Shown here one piece after another: positions 43,189 to 50,107 of a stretch of DNA of 64,000 bases. The DNA comes from an uncultured Prevotellaceae bacterium. Its GTDB lineage: Bacteria > Bacteroidota > Bacteroidia > Bacteroidales > Bacteroidaceae. The translations under genes and the position numbers were made by a program. Below the pieces are notes generated by a model, which saw only the letters and a list, made by a program, of their open reading frames with translations, was not told the DNA's origin and searched no databases. The stretch is taken from NCBI GenBank assembly GCA_900316445.1, contig ONCZ01000001.1:1-64000 (forward strand), written 5' to 3'. The number at the start of each line of letters is the position of its first letter. Within the stretch, counting starts at the first letter, position 1.

Positions 43189-43830
43189 ATGATCATATTA
43201 GCCGATAATCAGGATATCACCCGGGTTGGCATGATGTACGTATGTGAGCATCAGGAGCCTATACCCGAGATATGCCGTGCTGCCGACAAGACGGAACTGA
43301 TAGAACAGCTGAAGTCGAACGGTGAGGCGGTGGTCGTACTTGACTACACCCTCTTCGACATCAACGATATCGAGGAACTGGAAATCCTGCACGAACGTTT
43401 CCCGCTGGCGAAGTGGATACTCTTCAGTTTCGATCTGTCGTCAGATTTCGTCCGTCGCGCTATCGCCTTGTCTTCCCTATTCAGCGTGTTGCTCAAAGAC
43501 TCACCGCTCTCGGAAATCCGCGATTGTCTCCGCTATGCCTCCCGGGGGCAACGGTATATCTGTCAGCGAATGGCAGAGATTCTGCTGGCTCCGGCTCAGG
43601 ACCGTATGGCTGAGGATGTCCGTCTTACTCGTACTGAGATGGAGATTCTGAAGGACATCGCCCTGGGCATGACTACCAGGGAGATCGCCGAGAAACGCTT
43701 CTCCAGTTTCCATACGGTCAATACGCATCGGAAGAATATTTTCAGGAAGTTGGGATTGAACACCGTCCACGAGGCAACGAAGTATGCCCTCAGGGCGGGA
43801 CTTGTCGATTCTGCTGAATATTACATATAA
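43189..43830 (+). CDS. LuxR-family response regulator
   Basis: This 213-residue regulator has an intact receiver domain: acidic pair in ILADNQDITRVG, phospho-acceptor Asp in VVVLDYTLFDIN (about residue 51), and Lys in SVLLKDSPLSEI. The LuxR helix-turn-helix is at about 145-205 (LTRTEMEILKDIALGMTTRE, IAEKRFSSFHTVNTHRKNIF). ATG 43189 was preferred over the GTG at 43165, which lies in a repeat tract. It is last in the inositol-lipid operon, so envelope lipid status may feed into its signalling. The kinase partner is unknown; the 36389 kinase is the nearest. Confidence 0.92.
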   Translation: MIILADNQDITRVGMMYVCEHQEPIPEICRAADKTELIEQLKSNGEAVVVLDYTLFDINDIEELEILHERFPLAKWILFSFDLSSDFVRRAIALSSLFSVLLKDSPLSEIRDCLRYASRGQRYICQRMAEILLAPAQDRMAEDVRLTRTEMEILKDIALGMTTREIAEKRFSSFHTVNTHRKNIFRKLGLNTVHEATKYALRAGLVDSAEYYI

Positions 43831-43835
43831 AAAAA

Positions 43836-43862
43836 CCAAGAGTGTCATCACGACAGTCTTGG
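43836..43862 (+). terminator. Terminator of the inositol-lipid operon
   Basis: CCAAGAGTGTC and GACAGTCTTGG form an 11-bp stem with one mismatch, followed by CTTTTCTT. Confidence 0.8.
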
Positions 43863-43978
43863 CTTTTCTTCTAACTAACTTATTATCAACTATTCATTAC
43901 TCATTCTGATTTCTGGTGCAAAGGTACGAAAAAAGAGGTAAGTGGATGGAAAAAAGAGGAAAGAATTTGCAAAAAACC

Positions 43979-44019
43979 ACGTAAACGTTTGCGATATTCA
44001 GAGAAATAATGTACCTTTG
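43979..44019 (+). promoter_or_regulatory. LacI-gene promoter overlapped by a putative LacI operator
   Basis: TTTG (43988-43991), 20 nt, then TACCTTTG (44012-44019) make a consensus Bacteroidota promoter. The -33 TTTG is the right half of the palindromic site GTAAACGTTTGC (43981-43992), a classic LacI-type operator shape. This suggests the regulator represses its own gene. Confidence 0.65.
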
Positions 44020-44070
44020 CAACCGAGAAATTATCACTAGGAAATTATCAATTATTCATTATTATCAATC

Positions 44071-45090
44071 ATGCCTAACGGAAAACGACGTATATCATTG
44101 AAGGATCTCGCCCTGGAACTGGGCGTGAGTATTGCCACTGTGAGCAGAGCCCTGCGCAGTTCGCCTGAGATCGGACAGGAGATGCAGGAGCGGGTGAAGG
44201 CATTGGCCAAGAAACTGAACTATCGCCCGAACCCCTTTGCACAGAGTCTGCGCAAGGAGGCACCGAGGGTGATTGGCGTCGTCATACCTAACCTCGTAAG
44301 TCACTATTATGCCTCGGTGCTCGACGGCATTGAGGATGAGGCGGCCAAGAGCGGTTACTCTGTCATTAGTGCCAATACCCATGAGCAGAGCGAAGCCGAA
44401 GTGCGCGTCATCGATAACTTCATAGGCCTCCACGTTGAGGGTATCGTTGCCTGTCTGTCGCAGAATACCACTGACTACAGCCACTTTGAGGAAATCTCAC
44501 AGATGGATATTCCCTTGGTATTCTTCGGACGTACTTGTCTGCCGGAGAAGTTCTCCAGTGTTACTGCCAATGGCGATGTGGCTGCCCAGGAGGCTACCCA
44601 GCATCTTATCGATACCGGTAGTCGTCGCATCGCTTTCATAGGAGGTCCGAACCATCTTGATATGGTACGTCGTCGTAAGCATGGCTATTTGGAGGCACTG
44701 CGTGAGAACCGCATCCCCATTGACCGTAATCTCGTTGTCTGCGAACGCATCGACTATGACTGGGCGCTTGATGCTACTATCCGTCTGTTGCAGAGCGAAA
44801 ACCGTCCTGACGCCATCCTTGCTTTCAACGATATCATCACCTTCGCAGCCTTTACCGCCATCAAGCAACTTGGTTTCCGCATCCCCGAAGATGTCGCACT
44901 CATTGGCTTTACGGATGATGTCCATGCTCAGTACGTCACGCCGAAACTCTCTGCCATCGAGGACCAGTCGCGCCTGATGGGACAGACTGCCTGCCGCCTG
45001 TTGCTGAAGAATATCGCAGGCGACCGTAAGATCTATCGTGAGATCGTTCCCCAGAAAGTCATTATTCGCGAGACGTCTGCCCGACGATAA
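44071..45090 (+). CDS. LacI-family transcriptional regulator
   Basis: This 339-residue DNA-binding regulator has a LacI helix-turn-helix at the N-terminus (ISLKDLALELGVSIATVSRA, then the hinge NYRPNPFAQSLRKEAPRVIG). The periplasmic-binding-protein-like sensor domain follows (about 60-335: VIPNLVSHYYASVLDGIEDE, RIAFIGGPNHLDMVRRRKHG, PEDVALIGFTDDVHAQYVTP). It binds a sugar or sugar-phosphate that is unknown here. No transporter or catabolic operon is adjacent. A candidate operator overlaps its own promoter, and a second copy lies near the GH3 glucosidase gene (23225-23235), a possible regulon link. Confidence 0.95.
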   Translation: MPNGKRRISLKDLALELGVSIATVSRALRSSPEIGQEMQERVKALAKKLNYRPNPFAQSLRKEAPRVIGVVIPNLVSHYYASVLDGIEDEAAKSGYSVISANTHEQSEAEVRVIDNFIGLHVEGIVACLSQNTTDYSHFEEISQMDIPLVFFGRTCLPEKFSSVTANGDVAAQEATQHLIDTGSRRIAFIGGPNHLDMVRRRKHGYLEALRENRIPIDRNLVVCERIDYDWALDATIRLLQSENRPDAILAFNDIITFAAFTAIKQLGFRIPEDVALIGFTDDVHAQYVTPKLSAIEDQSRLMGQTACRLLLKNIAGDRKIYREIVPQKVIIRETSARR

Positions 45091-45105
45091 TTTTTTGAAA
45101 AGAAA

Positions 45106-45136
45106 ACAGCCACGCAACTAAAGGTCGCGTGGCTGT
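45106..45136. terminator. Terminator between LacI gene and biotin-carrier gene
   Basis: ACAGCCACGC and GCGTGGCTGT make a perfect 10-bp stem around an 11-base loop, flanked by A-rich and T-containing sequence. It lies between convergent genes and can serve both. Confidence 0.87.
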
Positions 45137-45156
45137 TTACTTATAGAGGGCACAGG

Positions 45157-45591
45157 TTATTCAATCACAACCAGTGCATCGTCTTCCATAACACTCTCAC
45201 CGATCTTCACGCAGATGGCAGTTACCTTGCCGTCTTTCTCGGCAGCGAGGTTGTTAGCCATCTTCATGGCTTCGAGTACGATCACCGTATCACCGGCCTT
45301 CACCTCGTCGCCCTCGGCCACGAGGATGTCGGTAATGACACCGGGCAGCGGAGCCTTGACGGCGTTGGCCTTGTTAACAGCGGCCTTGTTGGCAGCAGGT
45401 GCATCGTCGGAAGCAGCGGCAGTGGCGGCTTTCACCACAGGCTTCTTTTTCTCTGGCTCTGCCTGCTTCTCCATCTCGACAGTATATTCTTCACCGTTGA
45501 CGGTCAGGGTGGCGATGTTATCCGTGATATCACCGACCACAACCTCATACTTATTACCGTTGATTGTATACTTATACTCTTTCATACTCAA
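45157..45591 (-). CDS. Biotin carrier subunit (decarboxylase gamma), copy 2
   Basis: This 144-residue protein has the same plan as the 15493 gene. The N-terminal part (YKYTINGNKYEVVVGDITDN) leads to a Lys/Ala-rich hinge (about 48-76) and a biotinyl domain with EAMKMANN, the biotinylated Lys at about residue 109. It carries CO2 as carboxybiotin from methylmalonyl-CoA to the membrane pump. It is last in the mce-mmdA-mmdE-mmdC operon, seven bases after the small subunit gene. Paralogous to the carrier at 15493-15945. Confidence 0.94.
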   Translation of the reverse strand: MSMKEYKYTINGNKYEVVVGDITDNIATLTVNGEEYTVEMEKQAEPEKKKPVVKAATAAASDDAPAANKAAVNKANAVKAPLPGVITDILVAEGDEVKAGDTVIVLEAMKMANNLAAEKDGKVTAICVKIGESVMEDDALVVIE

Positions 45592-45598
45592 AACTCAT

Positions 45599-45748
45599 TT
45601 ACGGATGTTGTGTGAATGTCTGTGCATAGCCGTTCCACTGAGTGGGGTGGGCACTGATGGTGATGATGCCCGGCTCTGCGTCGTGAACGTTATTGCCTAA
45701 GTGCTCATGGAGCGCAAGGGCAATCGCTGCATAAATCTCGTTGTTCAT
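45599..45748 (-). CDS. MmdE-like small subunit (epsilon) of methylmalonyl-CoA decarboxylase
   Basis: A 49-residue frame on the minus strand (MNNEIYAAIALALHEHLGNN, then VHDAEPGIITISAHPTQWNG and YAQTFTQHP). It matches the C-terminus of the OadG protein at 15950-16972 (EVYIAVISMALKQYQDD, VHDVESGIITIKSQRTGW). In Veillonella the epsilon subunit MmdE is known to resemble the C-terminal part of the delta subunit MmdD, so this is most likely the equivalent. It is separated by 14 nt from mmdA and 7 nt from the biotin carrier. It has no membrane helix and would stabilise the complex. Confidence 0.85.
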   Translation of the reverse strand: MNNEIYAAIALALHEHLGNNVHDAEPGIITISAHPTQWNGYAQTFTQHP

Positions 45749-45762
45749 ATTATACAAATTAA

Positions 45763-47328
45763 TTACATCGGGATATTTCCGTGCTTCTTGGCGGGCAGGG
45801 CGTCGCGCTTGGTGGCGAGCTGGGCCAGACCACGGCAGATGCGGAAGCGGGTGTTGCGGGGCTCGATCACGTCATCGATGTAGCCGTACTTGGCTGCCTG
45901 ATACGGATTGGCGAAGAGCTCGTTGTACTCGTCCTCCTTCTCAGCGATGAAGGCCTTCACATCCTCACCAGCCTCCTTCTTGGCCTTGGCTTCCTTGGCG
46001 TAGAGCACAGCAGCGGCACCACTGGCACCCATCACGGCAATCTCAGCAGAGGGCCATGCGTAGTTCAGGTCGGTGTGGAGCTGCTTCGAACCCATCACGA
46101 TGTGCGAACCACCGTATGACTTACGCAGGGTAACGGTGATCTTGGGCACTGTGGCCTCACCGTAGGCATAGAGCAGCTGGGCGCCGTGCAGGATGACGGC
46201 ATTGTACTCCTGACCAGTACCGGGCAGGAAGCCTGGCACGTCGACGAGCGACACGATAGGAATATTGAAGGCGTCGCAGAAACGCACGAAACGGGCACCC
46301 TTACGAGAGGCGTTCACGTCGAGCACACCGGCATAGCATGTCGGCTGGTTAGCCACGATACCTACGCTCTGACCGTTGAAGCGGGCAAAGCCCACGATGA
46401 TGTTCTTGGCGAACTTAGGCTGTACCTCGAAGAACTCGCCGTCGTCGGTGATAGCGCTGATGACCTTGTACATGTCGTATGCCTCGTTGGGGTTCTCGGG
46501 GATGATCTCGTTCAAGCTGTCCTCCATACGGTTGATGGGGTCGTTGGTGGGCTTGAAGGGAGCTGTCTCCATGTTGTTCGAGGGGATGTAGCTCAGCAGG
46601 GTCTTCAACATCTGAATACCTTCCTCCTCAGTGGCAGCGGTGAAGTGGGTCACACCCGACTTCGTGGCATGTACTGAGGCACCACCGAGGTGCTCCTGAT
46701 CGATGTCCTCACCCGTGACGGTCTTCACCACCTTCGGGCCTGTGAGGAACATATATGAGGTGTTCTCCATCATCAGCGTGAAGTCGGTGAGGGCAGGAGA
46801 ATAGACGGCACCACCGGCGCAGGGACCGAAGATACCGGAAATCTGGGGAATCACACCCGATGCGAGGATGTTACGCTCGAAGATTTCGGCATAGCCTGCG
46901 AGGGCGTTGATACCCTCTTGGATACGTGCACCACCCGAGTCGTTGATGCCGATGACGGGAGCACCCATCTTCATGGCCATATCCATCACCTTACAGATCT
47001 TCTGGCTCATGGTCTCCGACAGAGAACCGGCATGAACGGTGAAGTCCTGCGCGAAGATGAACACCAGACGGCCGTCGATGGTACCGCTACCGGCTACGAC
47101 ACCGTCGCCCAGGAACTGCTTCTTCTCCATACCGAAGTTATGGCAGCGATGCTCCTTGAACATGTCGTACTCTTCGAACGAACCTTCGTCGAGCAGCATC
47201 TCAATACGCTCACGGGCGGTATACTTACCGCGGTCGTGCTGCTTCTGAATAGCTTTCTCTCCACCACCGAGACGAGCCTGTTCGCGCTTCTCGATGAGTT
47301 GCTTGATCTTTTCTAACTGTTTGCTCAT
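45763..47328 (-). CDS. mmdA: Methylmalonyl-CoA decarboxylase alpha / propionyl-CoA carboxylase beta-type carboxyltransferase
   Basis: This 521-residue acyl-CoA carboxyltransferase has two crotonase-like halves. Marks include MLLDEGSFEEYDMF, GAPVIGINDSGGARIQEGI (oxyanion region), PQISGIFGPCAGGAVYSPAL, then LVDVPGFLPGTGQEYNAVIL and RKSYGGSHIVMGSKQL in the second half. It transfers carboxyl from methylmalonyl-CoA to biotin. No biotin carboxylase subunit is in the window and Na+-pump subunits are, so the decarboxylase role (MmdA) is favoured over propionyl-CoA carboxylase. It is second in the operon after the epimerase. Confidence 0.93.
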   Translation of the reverse strand: MSKQLEKIKQLIEKREQARLGGGEKAIQKQHDRGKYTARERIEMLLDEGSFEEYDMFKEHRCHNFGMEKKQFLGDGVVAGSGTIDGRLVFIFAQDFTVHAGSLSETMSQKICKVMDMAMKMGAPVIGINDSGGARIQEGINALAGYAEIFERNILASGVIPQISGIFGPCAGGAVYSPALTDFTLMMENTSYMFLTGPKVVKTVTGEDIDQEHLGGASVHATKSGVTHFTAATEEEGIQMLKTLLSYIPSNNMETAPFKPTNDPINRMEDSLNEIIPENPNEAYDMYKVISAITDDGEFFEVQPKFAKNIIVGFARFNGQSVGIVANQPTCYAGVLDVNASRKGARFVRFCDAFNIPIVSLVDVPGFLPGTGQEYNAVILHGAQLLYAYGEATVPKITVTLRKSYGGSHIVMGSKQLHTDLNYAWPSAEIAVMGASGAAAVLYAKEAKAKKEAGEDVKAFIAEKEDEYNELFANPYQAAKYGYIDDVIEPRNTRFRICRGLAQLATKRDALPAKKHGNIPM

Positions 47329-47332
47329 TGTA

Positions 47333-47372
47333 TTATTTGCGATTTACTAATTTACGATTTACGATTGATTAC
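47333..47372. repeat. TTTACGATTTACTAA word tract between epimerase and mmdA
   Basis: GCGATTTACT, AATTTACGATTTACG and ATTGATTAC words span the gap from the mmdA start to the epimerase stop codon. Confidence 0.65.
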
Positions 47373-47779
47373 TCGGGATGCTCACAGAGTTCGGTGAGGA
47401 TACCACAGGTTGACTTCGGGTGGAGGAAGGCGATGTTCAGACCCTCGGCGCCCTTACGGGGCTTCTCGTCGATGAGGCGTACGCCCTTCTCAGAAACTTC
47501 GGCAAGACCTTTGGCCACACCGTCCTCCACGCAGAAGGCTACGTGGTGTACGCCCTTGTTGCCCTTGTCGAGCCACTTCTGGATAGTGCTCTCCGGTGAT
47601 GTCGGCTCGAGCAGCTCCAGCTTCACCTCGCCGCAGCGAAGGAAGGCGGTCTTCACCTTCTGATCCTCTACTACTTCTGTTGCATAACACTCCAAGCCCA
47701 GCACGTCAGTGAAGTACGGCAGGCTCTCCTCGATGCTCTGAACTGCGATGCCCAGATGCTCAATGTGGGAAATCTTCAT
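47369..47779 (-). CDS. mce: Methylmalonyl-CoA epimerase
   Basis: This 136-residue vicinal-oxygen-chelate protein interconverts (R)- and (S)-methylmalonyl-CoA. The start MKISHIEHLGIAVQSIEESL has the metal-binding His; GVHHVAFCVEDG gives the second His, and KLELLEPTSPEST and CGILTELCEHPE carry the Glu ligands. I placed the start at ATG 47779; 22 upstream in-frame codons are hydrophobic and AT-rich and look like leader sequence. It is first in the operon with mmdA, mmdE and a biotin carrier, linking the mutase product to the decarboxylase. Confidence 0.95.
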   Translation of the reverse strand: MKISHIEHLGIAVQSIEESLPYFTDVLGLECYATEVVEDQKVKTAFLRCGEVKLELLEPTSPESTIQKWLDKGNKGVHHVAFCVEDGVAKGLAEVSEKGVRLIDEKPRKGAEGLNIAFLHPKSTCGILTELCEHPE

Positions 47780-47893
47780 ATTTTTAGAATTTAAAATGAA
47801 ACCATATATTATAAATAATGTGCAAAGATACGCAATAAACTCCATATTCCGAAGAATCCTTTAGTTTTTTTGGCTTTTTTATATAAAAATAGA

Positions 47894-47920
47894 GATTGCC
47901 ACCCGAAAAGGGCAGCAATC
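47894..47920 (-). terminator. Hairpin after the LruC-domain gene
   Basis: GATTGCCACCC and GGGCAGCAATC pair with two mismatches around GAAAA. On the minus strand it is followed by a T-rich run (TCTATTTTTATAT). Confidence 0.65.
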
Positions 47921-47950
47921 TTATGAGATAACGATGCGAAATGTGCTAGC

Positions 47951-49993
47951 TTATTTGAATAGATTCGGGAAAATCTTCTCTGAATCCTCTGCGAATTGAT
48001 ACCAGTTTCTAGAGGCATTCTTGTTCTGTACCCATTCTAAGAATCCTGGATATGCTACCTTGATACTGACACCTTCCCTTGGATATTTGAACTTGTCGGG
48101 GACAATAATGGCGTAAGGTGACTTGCCTGTTCCTGGCATAGAGATTGTTTTACCCGTAGTTCTGTTCTCAATGTAAATACTTCTGAGGAAGTCTTCTAGT
48201 GAAAGAATCGTTTCAATCGTTTCTTTCGGAGCACTCTCTCTTATGCTACCATTAACCTTTGTATTAGCATATGATCCTTTTGCGATGCCAAAGATATCAT
48301 GTATCTCGCGGCCATTCAAAAATTTACCTCCAGGAATTCCCATGATGTAAACATCGTCTGCTGCACCGCAGGCAGCCAGGCCGACCGTGATATGTTTATT
48401 GTCTACACGTGTAGCAAAGACAACAACGTCGTTCATGTCATAGTCTGCCTGGGCAGGACGGTCCTCAAAGCACATGAGGTAGGAAGCACCTTTGACGTCG
48501 TCTGGGACCATGGTATCCTCAATGATTTCCGTTCCCTGACATACCTCAATGATCATGTCGCAGAAATTACAGTCGGCACCGTCTTCGAAACACATGTAGG
48601 TATGGTTGTTTGCACTGAAGAAACCGATACGTGGGCTCTCCAACTGCATACCACTGGGGGTAAGACCACTTCGTTTTTCTTTATTCCCGCTAGGTGTGTT
48701 GCAAGTAATCTCTTGCGACACAGTTTTGTCAATTGCCGAAAAATAGTGGCCTACTAAGTGATTGACCTCAAAGTTCAGGCGGCCGTCGCCATAAGTACAT
48801 GCAGTGGCGCAATTCGATATGTTGCCTTTGTTTTCAAAATTCTTTCTGTTTAAAAATCCGATCTTATATCCACGGGGGATGGCAATTTCTGCAATCATAT
48901 CTTCAGAAGGATTACCGTCGCCATAATAGGGCAACAGATACTCTGTCTTCCTACTGCAATTAGCATCTCCTTTCGTACCAGGTATAGCTTTGTATTTCGG
49001 AAGTGTCTTGATATAGTCTACCTCACTCATACCGGCGGGAATGTTGTTCGGATTAAAATAGTAATAGTAAATGGTATTGTAATGGCCTTCTGTGGTGTTC
49101 ATCTGAATAGGTATCAAGGTCGTCGGACCGCCATTGCTGATCAAATAACTGTTATTCACGCGGAAATATGCATTTCCCTGAGCTATGTATTGCCAGTTGT
49201 TGGCTTTAGAGCCACCGTTTGTGGTGTTATCACCACCCGTCTTTCTCAGATATGTGGTGATGATAGATTTCAGGGTGGAAAGATCTCCTGAGTTGGATAC
49301 GCTCTTGCAGATAAAGCCATCTACCACACTCCAATTACCGCCAGTGACGGTTTTGTGGGACCAGAGGCGGTCTTTCAACCAAGAATCGTTATTCCAGAGA
49401 TCATAGTAGAAATTTTTCCCACTGTTATTGACGTTTTCTTTCACCATCACATTGCCATAGTCGCTGCTGAGAGATGTCTGGGCGCGTTGGGCGTTGAACG
49501 AAGGAATGCTTCCGCCGAGAACAATCAATGCTGGATAGTCATCAGATACTCCGCGAGTCCCTGCATTGGCTGAAGATGTGAAAGACAAGTTGCTCTCGCC
49601 CACCTGGAACACTTTGATATAGTACACACCTTTGCTGCTGACACAGGCTGATACAAGTTCGGTTGTGATACCGGGAGCTTCGTAGGTGAGGGTTACAATG
49701 TCACCCTTCTTACACTCGACGGAGTTCAGAATGGCGGCTTCGTCATTACCAAAAGGAGACTCAGTCAATATCTGCACCTTAACGATGTCTTCCAAATCAG
49801 CATCAGCTTTGATGGTGATACTGCCGTTTACAATGTCGCACCATGTCTGCTCTGGGTCAATCGCTACGCCAAGGGTCTTTTCTGTATTGAATTTGATGGA
49901 TTCCTCATTGAATTGAGCCTCGTCTAATTCATAGCCTTTGCCGCAAGAAGCGAGAATTACAACCGTTAATAAGAATAAATACTTACACTTCAT
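47951..49993 (-). CDS. LruC domain-containing lipoprotein
   Basis: This 680-residue surface-type protein has a lipobox at residues 14-17 (ILASCGKGYE), so it is probably lipidated after Cys17. An N-terminal domain covers about 25-150. A DUF4842-like/LruC C-terminal part is marked by CFEDRPAQADYDMNDVVVFA, RVDNKHITVGLAACGAADDV and IPGGKFLNGREIHDIFG. A DUF4114-like stretch precedes it (RIGFFSANNHTYMCFEDGAD). LruC proteins are often outer-membrane surface proteins of gut Bacteroidales; function unknown. It has its own promoter and terminator and lies beside a TonB receptor gene. Confidence 0.87.
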   Translation of the reverse strand: MKCKYLFLLTVVILASCGKGYELDEAQFNEESIKFNTEKTLGVAIDPEQTWCDIVNGSITIKADADLEDIVKVQILTESPFGNDEAAILNSVECKKGDIVTLTYEAPGITTELVSACVSSKGVYYIKVFQVGESNLSFTSSANAGTRGVSDDYPALIVLGGSIPSFNAQRAQTSLSSDYGNVMVKENVNNSGKNFYYDLWNNDSWLKDRLWSHKTVTGGNWSVVDGFICKSVSNSGDLSTLKSIITTYLRKTGGDNTTNGGSKANNWQYIAQGNAYFRVNNSYLISNGGPTTLIPIQMNTTEGHYNTIYYYYFNPNNIPAGMSEVDYIKTLPKYKAIPGTKGDANCSRKTEYLLPYYGDGNPSEDMIAEIAIPRGYKIGFLNRKNFENKGNISNCATACTYGDGRLNFEVNHLVGHYFSAIDKTVSQEITCNTPSGNKEKRSGLTPSGMQLESPRIGFFSANNHTYMCFEDGADCNFCDMIIEVCQGTEIIEDTMVPDDVKGASYLMCFEDRPAQADYDMNDVVVFATRVDNKHITVGLAACGAADDVYIMGIPGGKFLNGREIHDIFGIAKGSYANTKVNGSIRESAPKETIETILSLEDFLRSIYIENRTTGKTISMPGTGKSPYAIIVPDKFKYPREGVSIKVAYPGFLEWVQNKNASRNWYQFAEDSEKIFPNLFK

Positions 49994-50040
49994 AACCTAA
50001 AAATACTAAAATTGTCTTTGTTTCGTTTATAATTTTGGTG

Positions 50041-50048
50041 CAAATATA
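50041..50048 (-). promoter_or_regulatory. -7 element TATATTTG of the LruC-domain gene
   Basis: On the minus strand TATATTTG followed by CACC is 47 nt upstream of the ATG. It fits TAnnTTTG exactly. Confidence 0.5.
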
Positions 50049-50107
50049 CACTATTATGTTTACATACGCGTAAATTCTTTATAAAAACGCCTATGTTTTA
50101 ACAATAT

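Noticed and set aside
45763..47328. Reading mmdA as the beta subunit of a propionyl-CoA carboxylase
   Set aside because: No biotin carboxylase gene is present in the window, while MmdE-like, MmdB and OadG parts are; kept as an alternative only.
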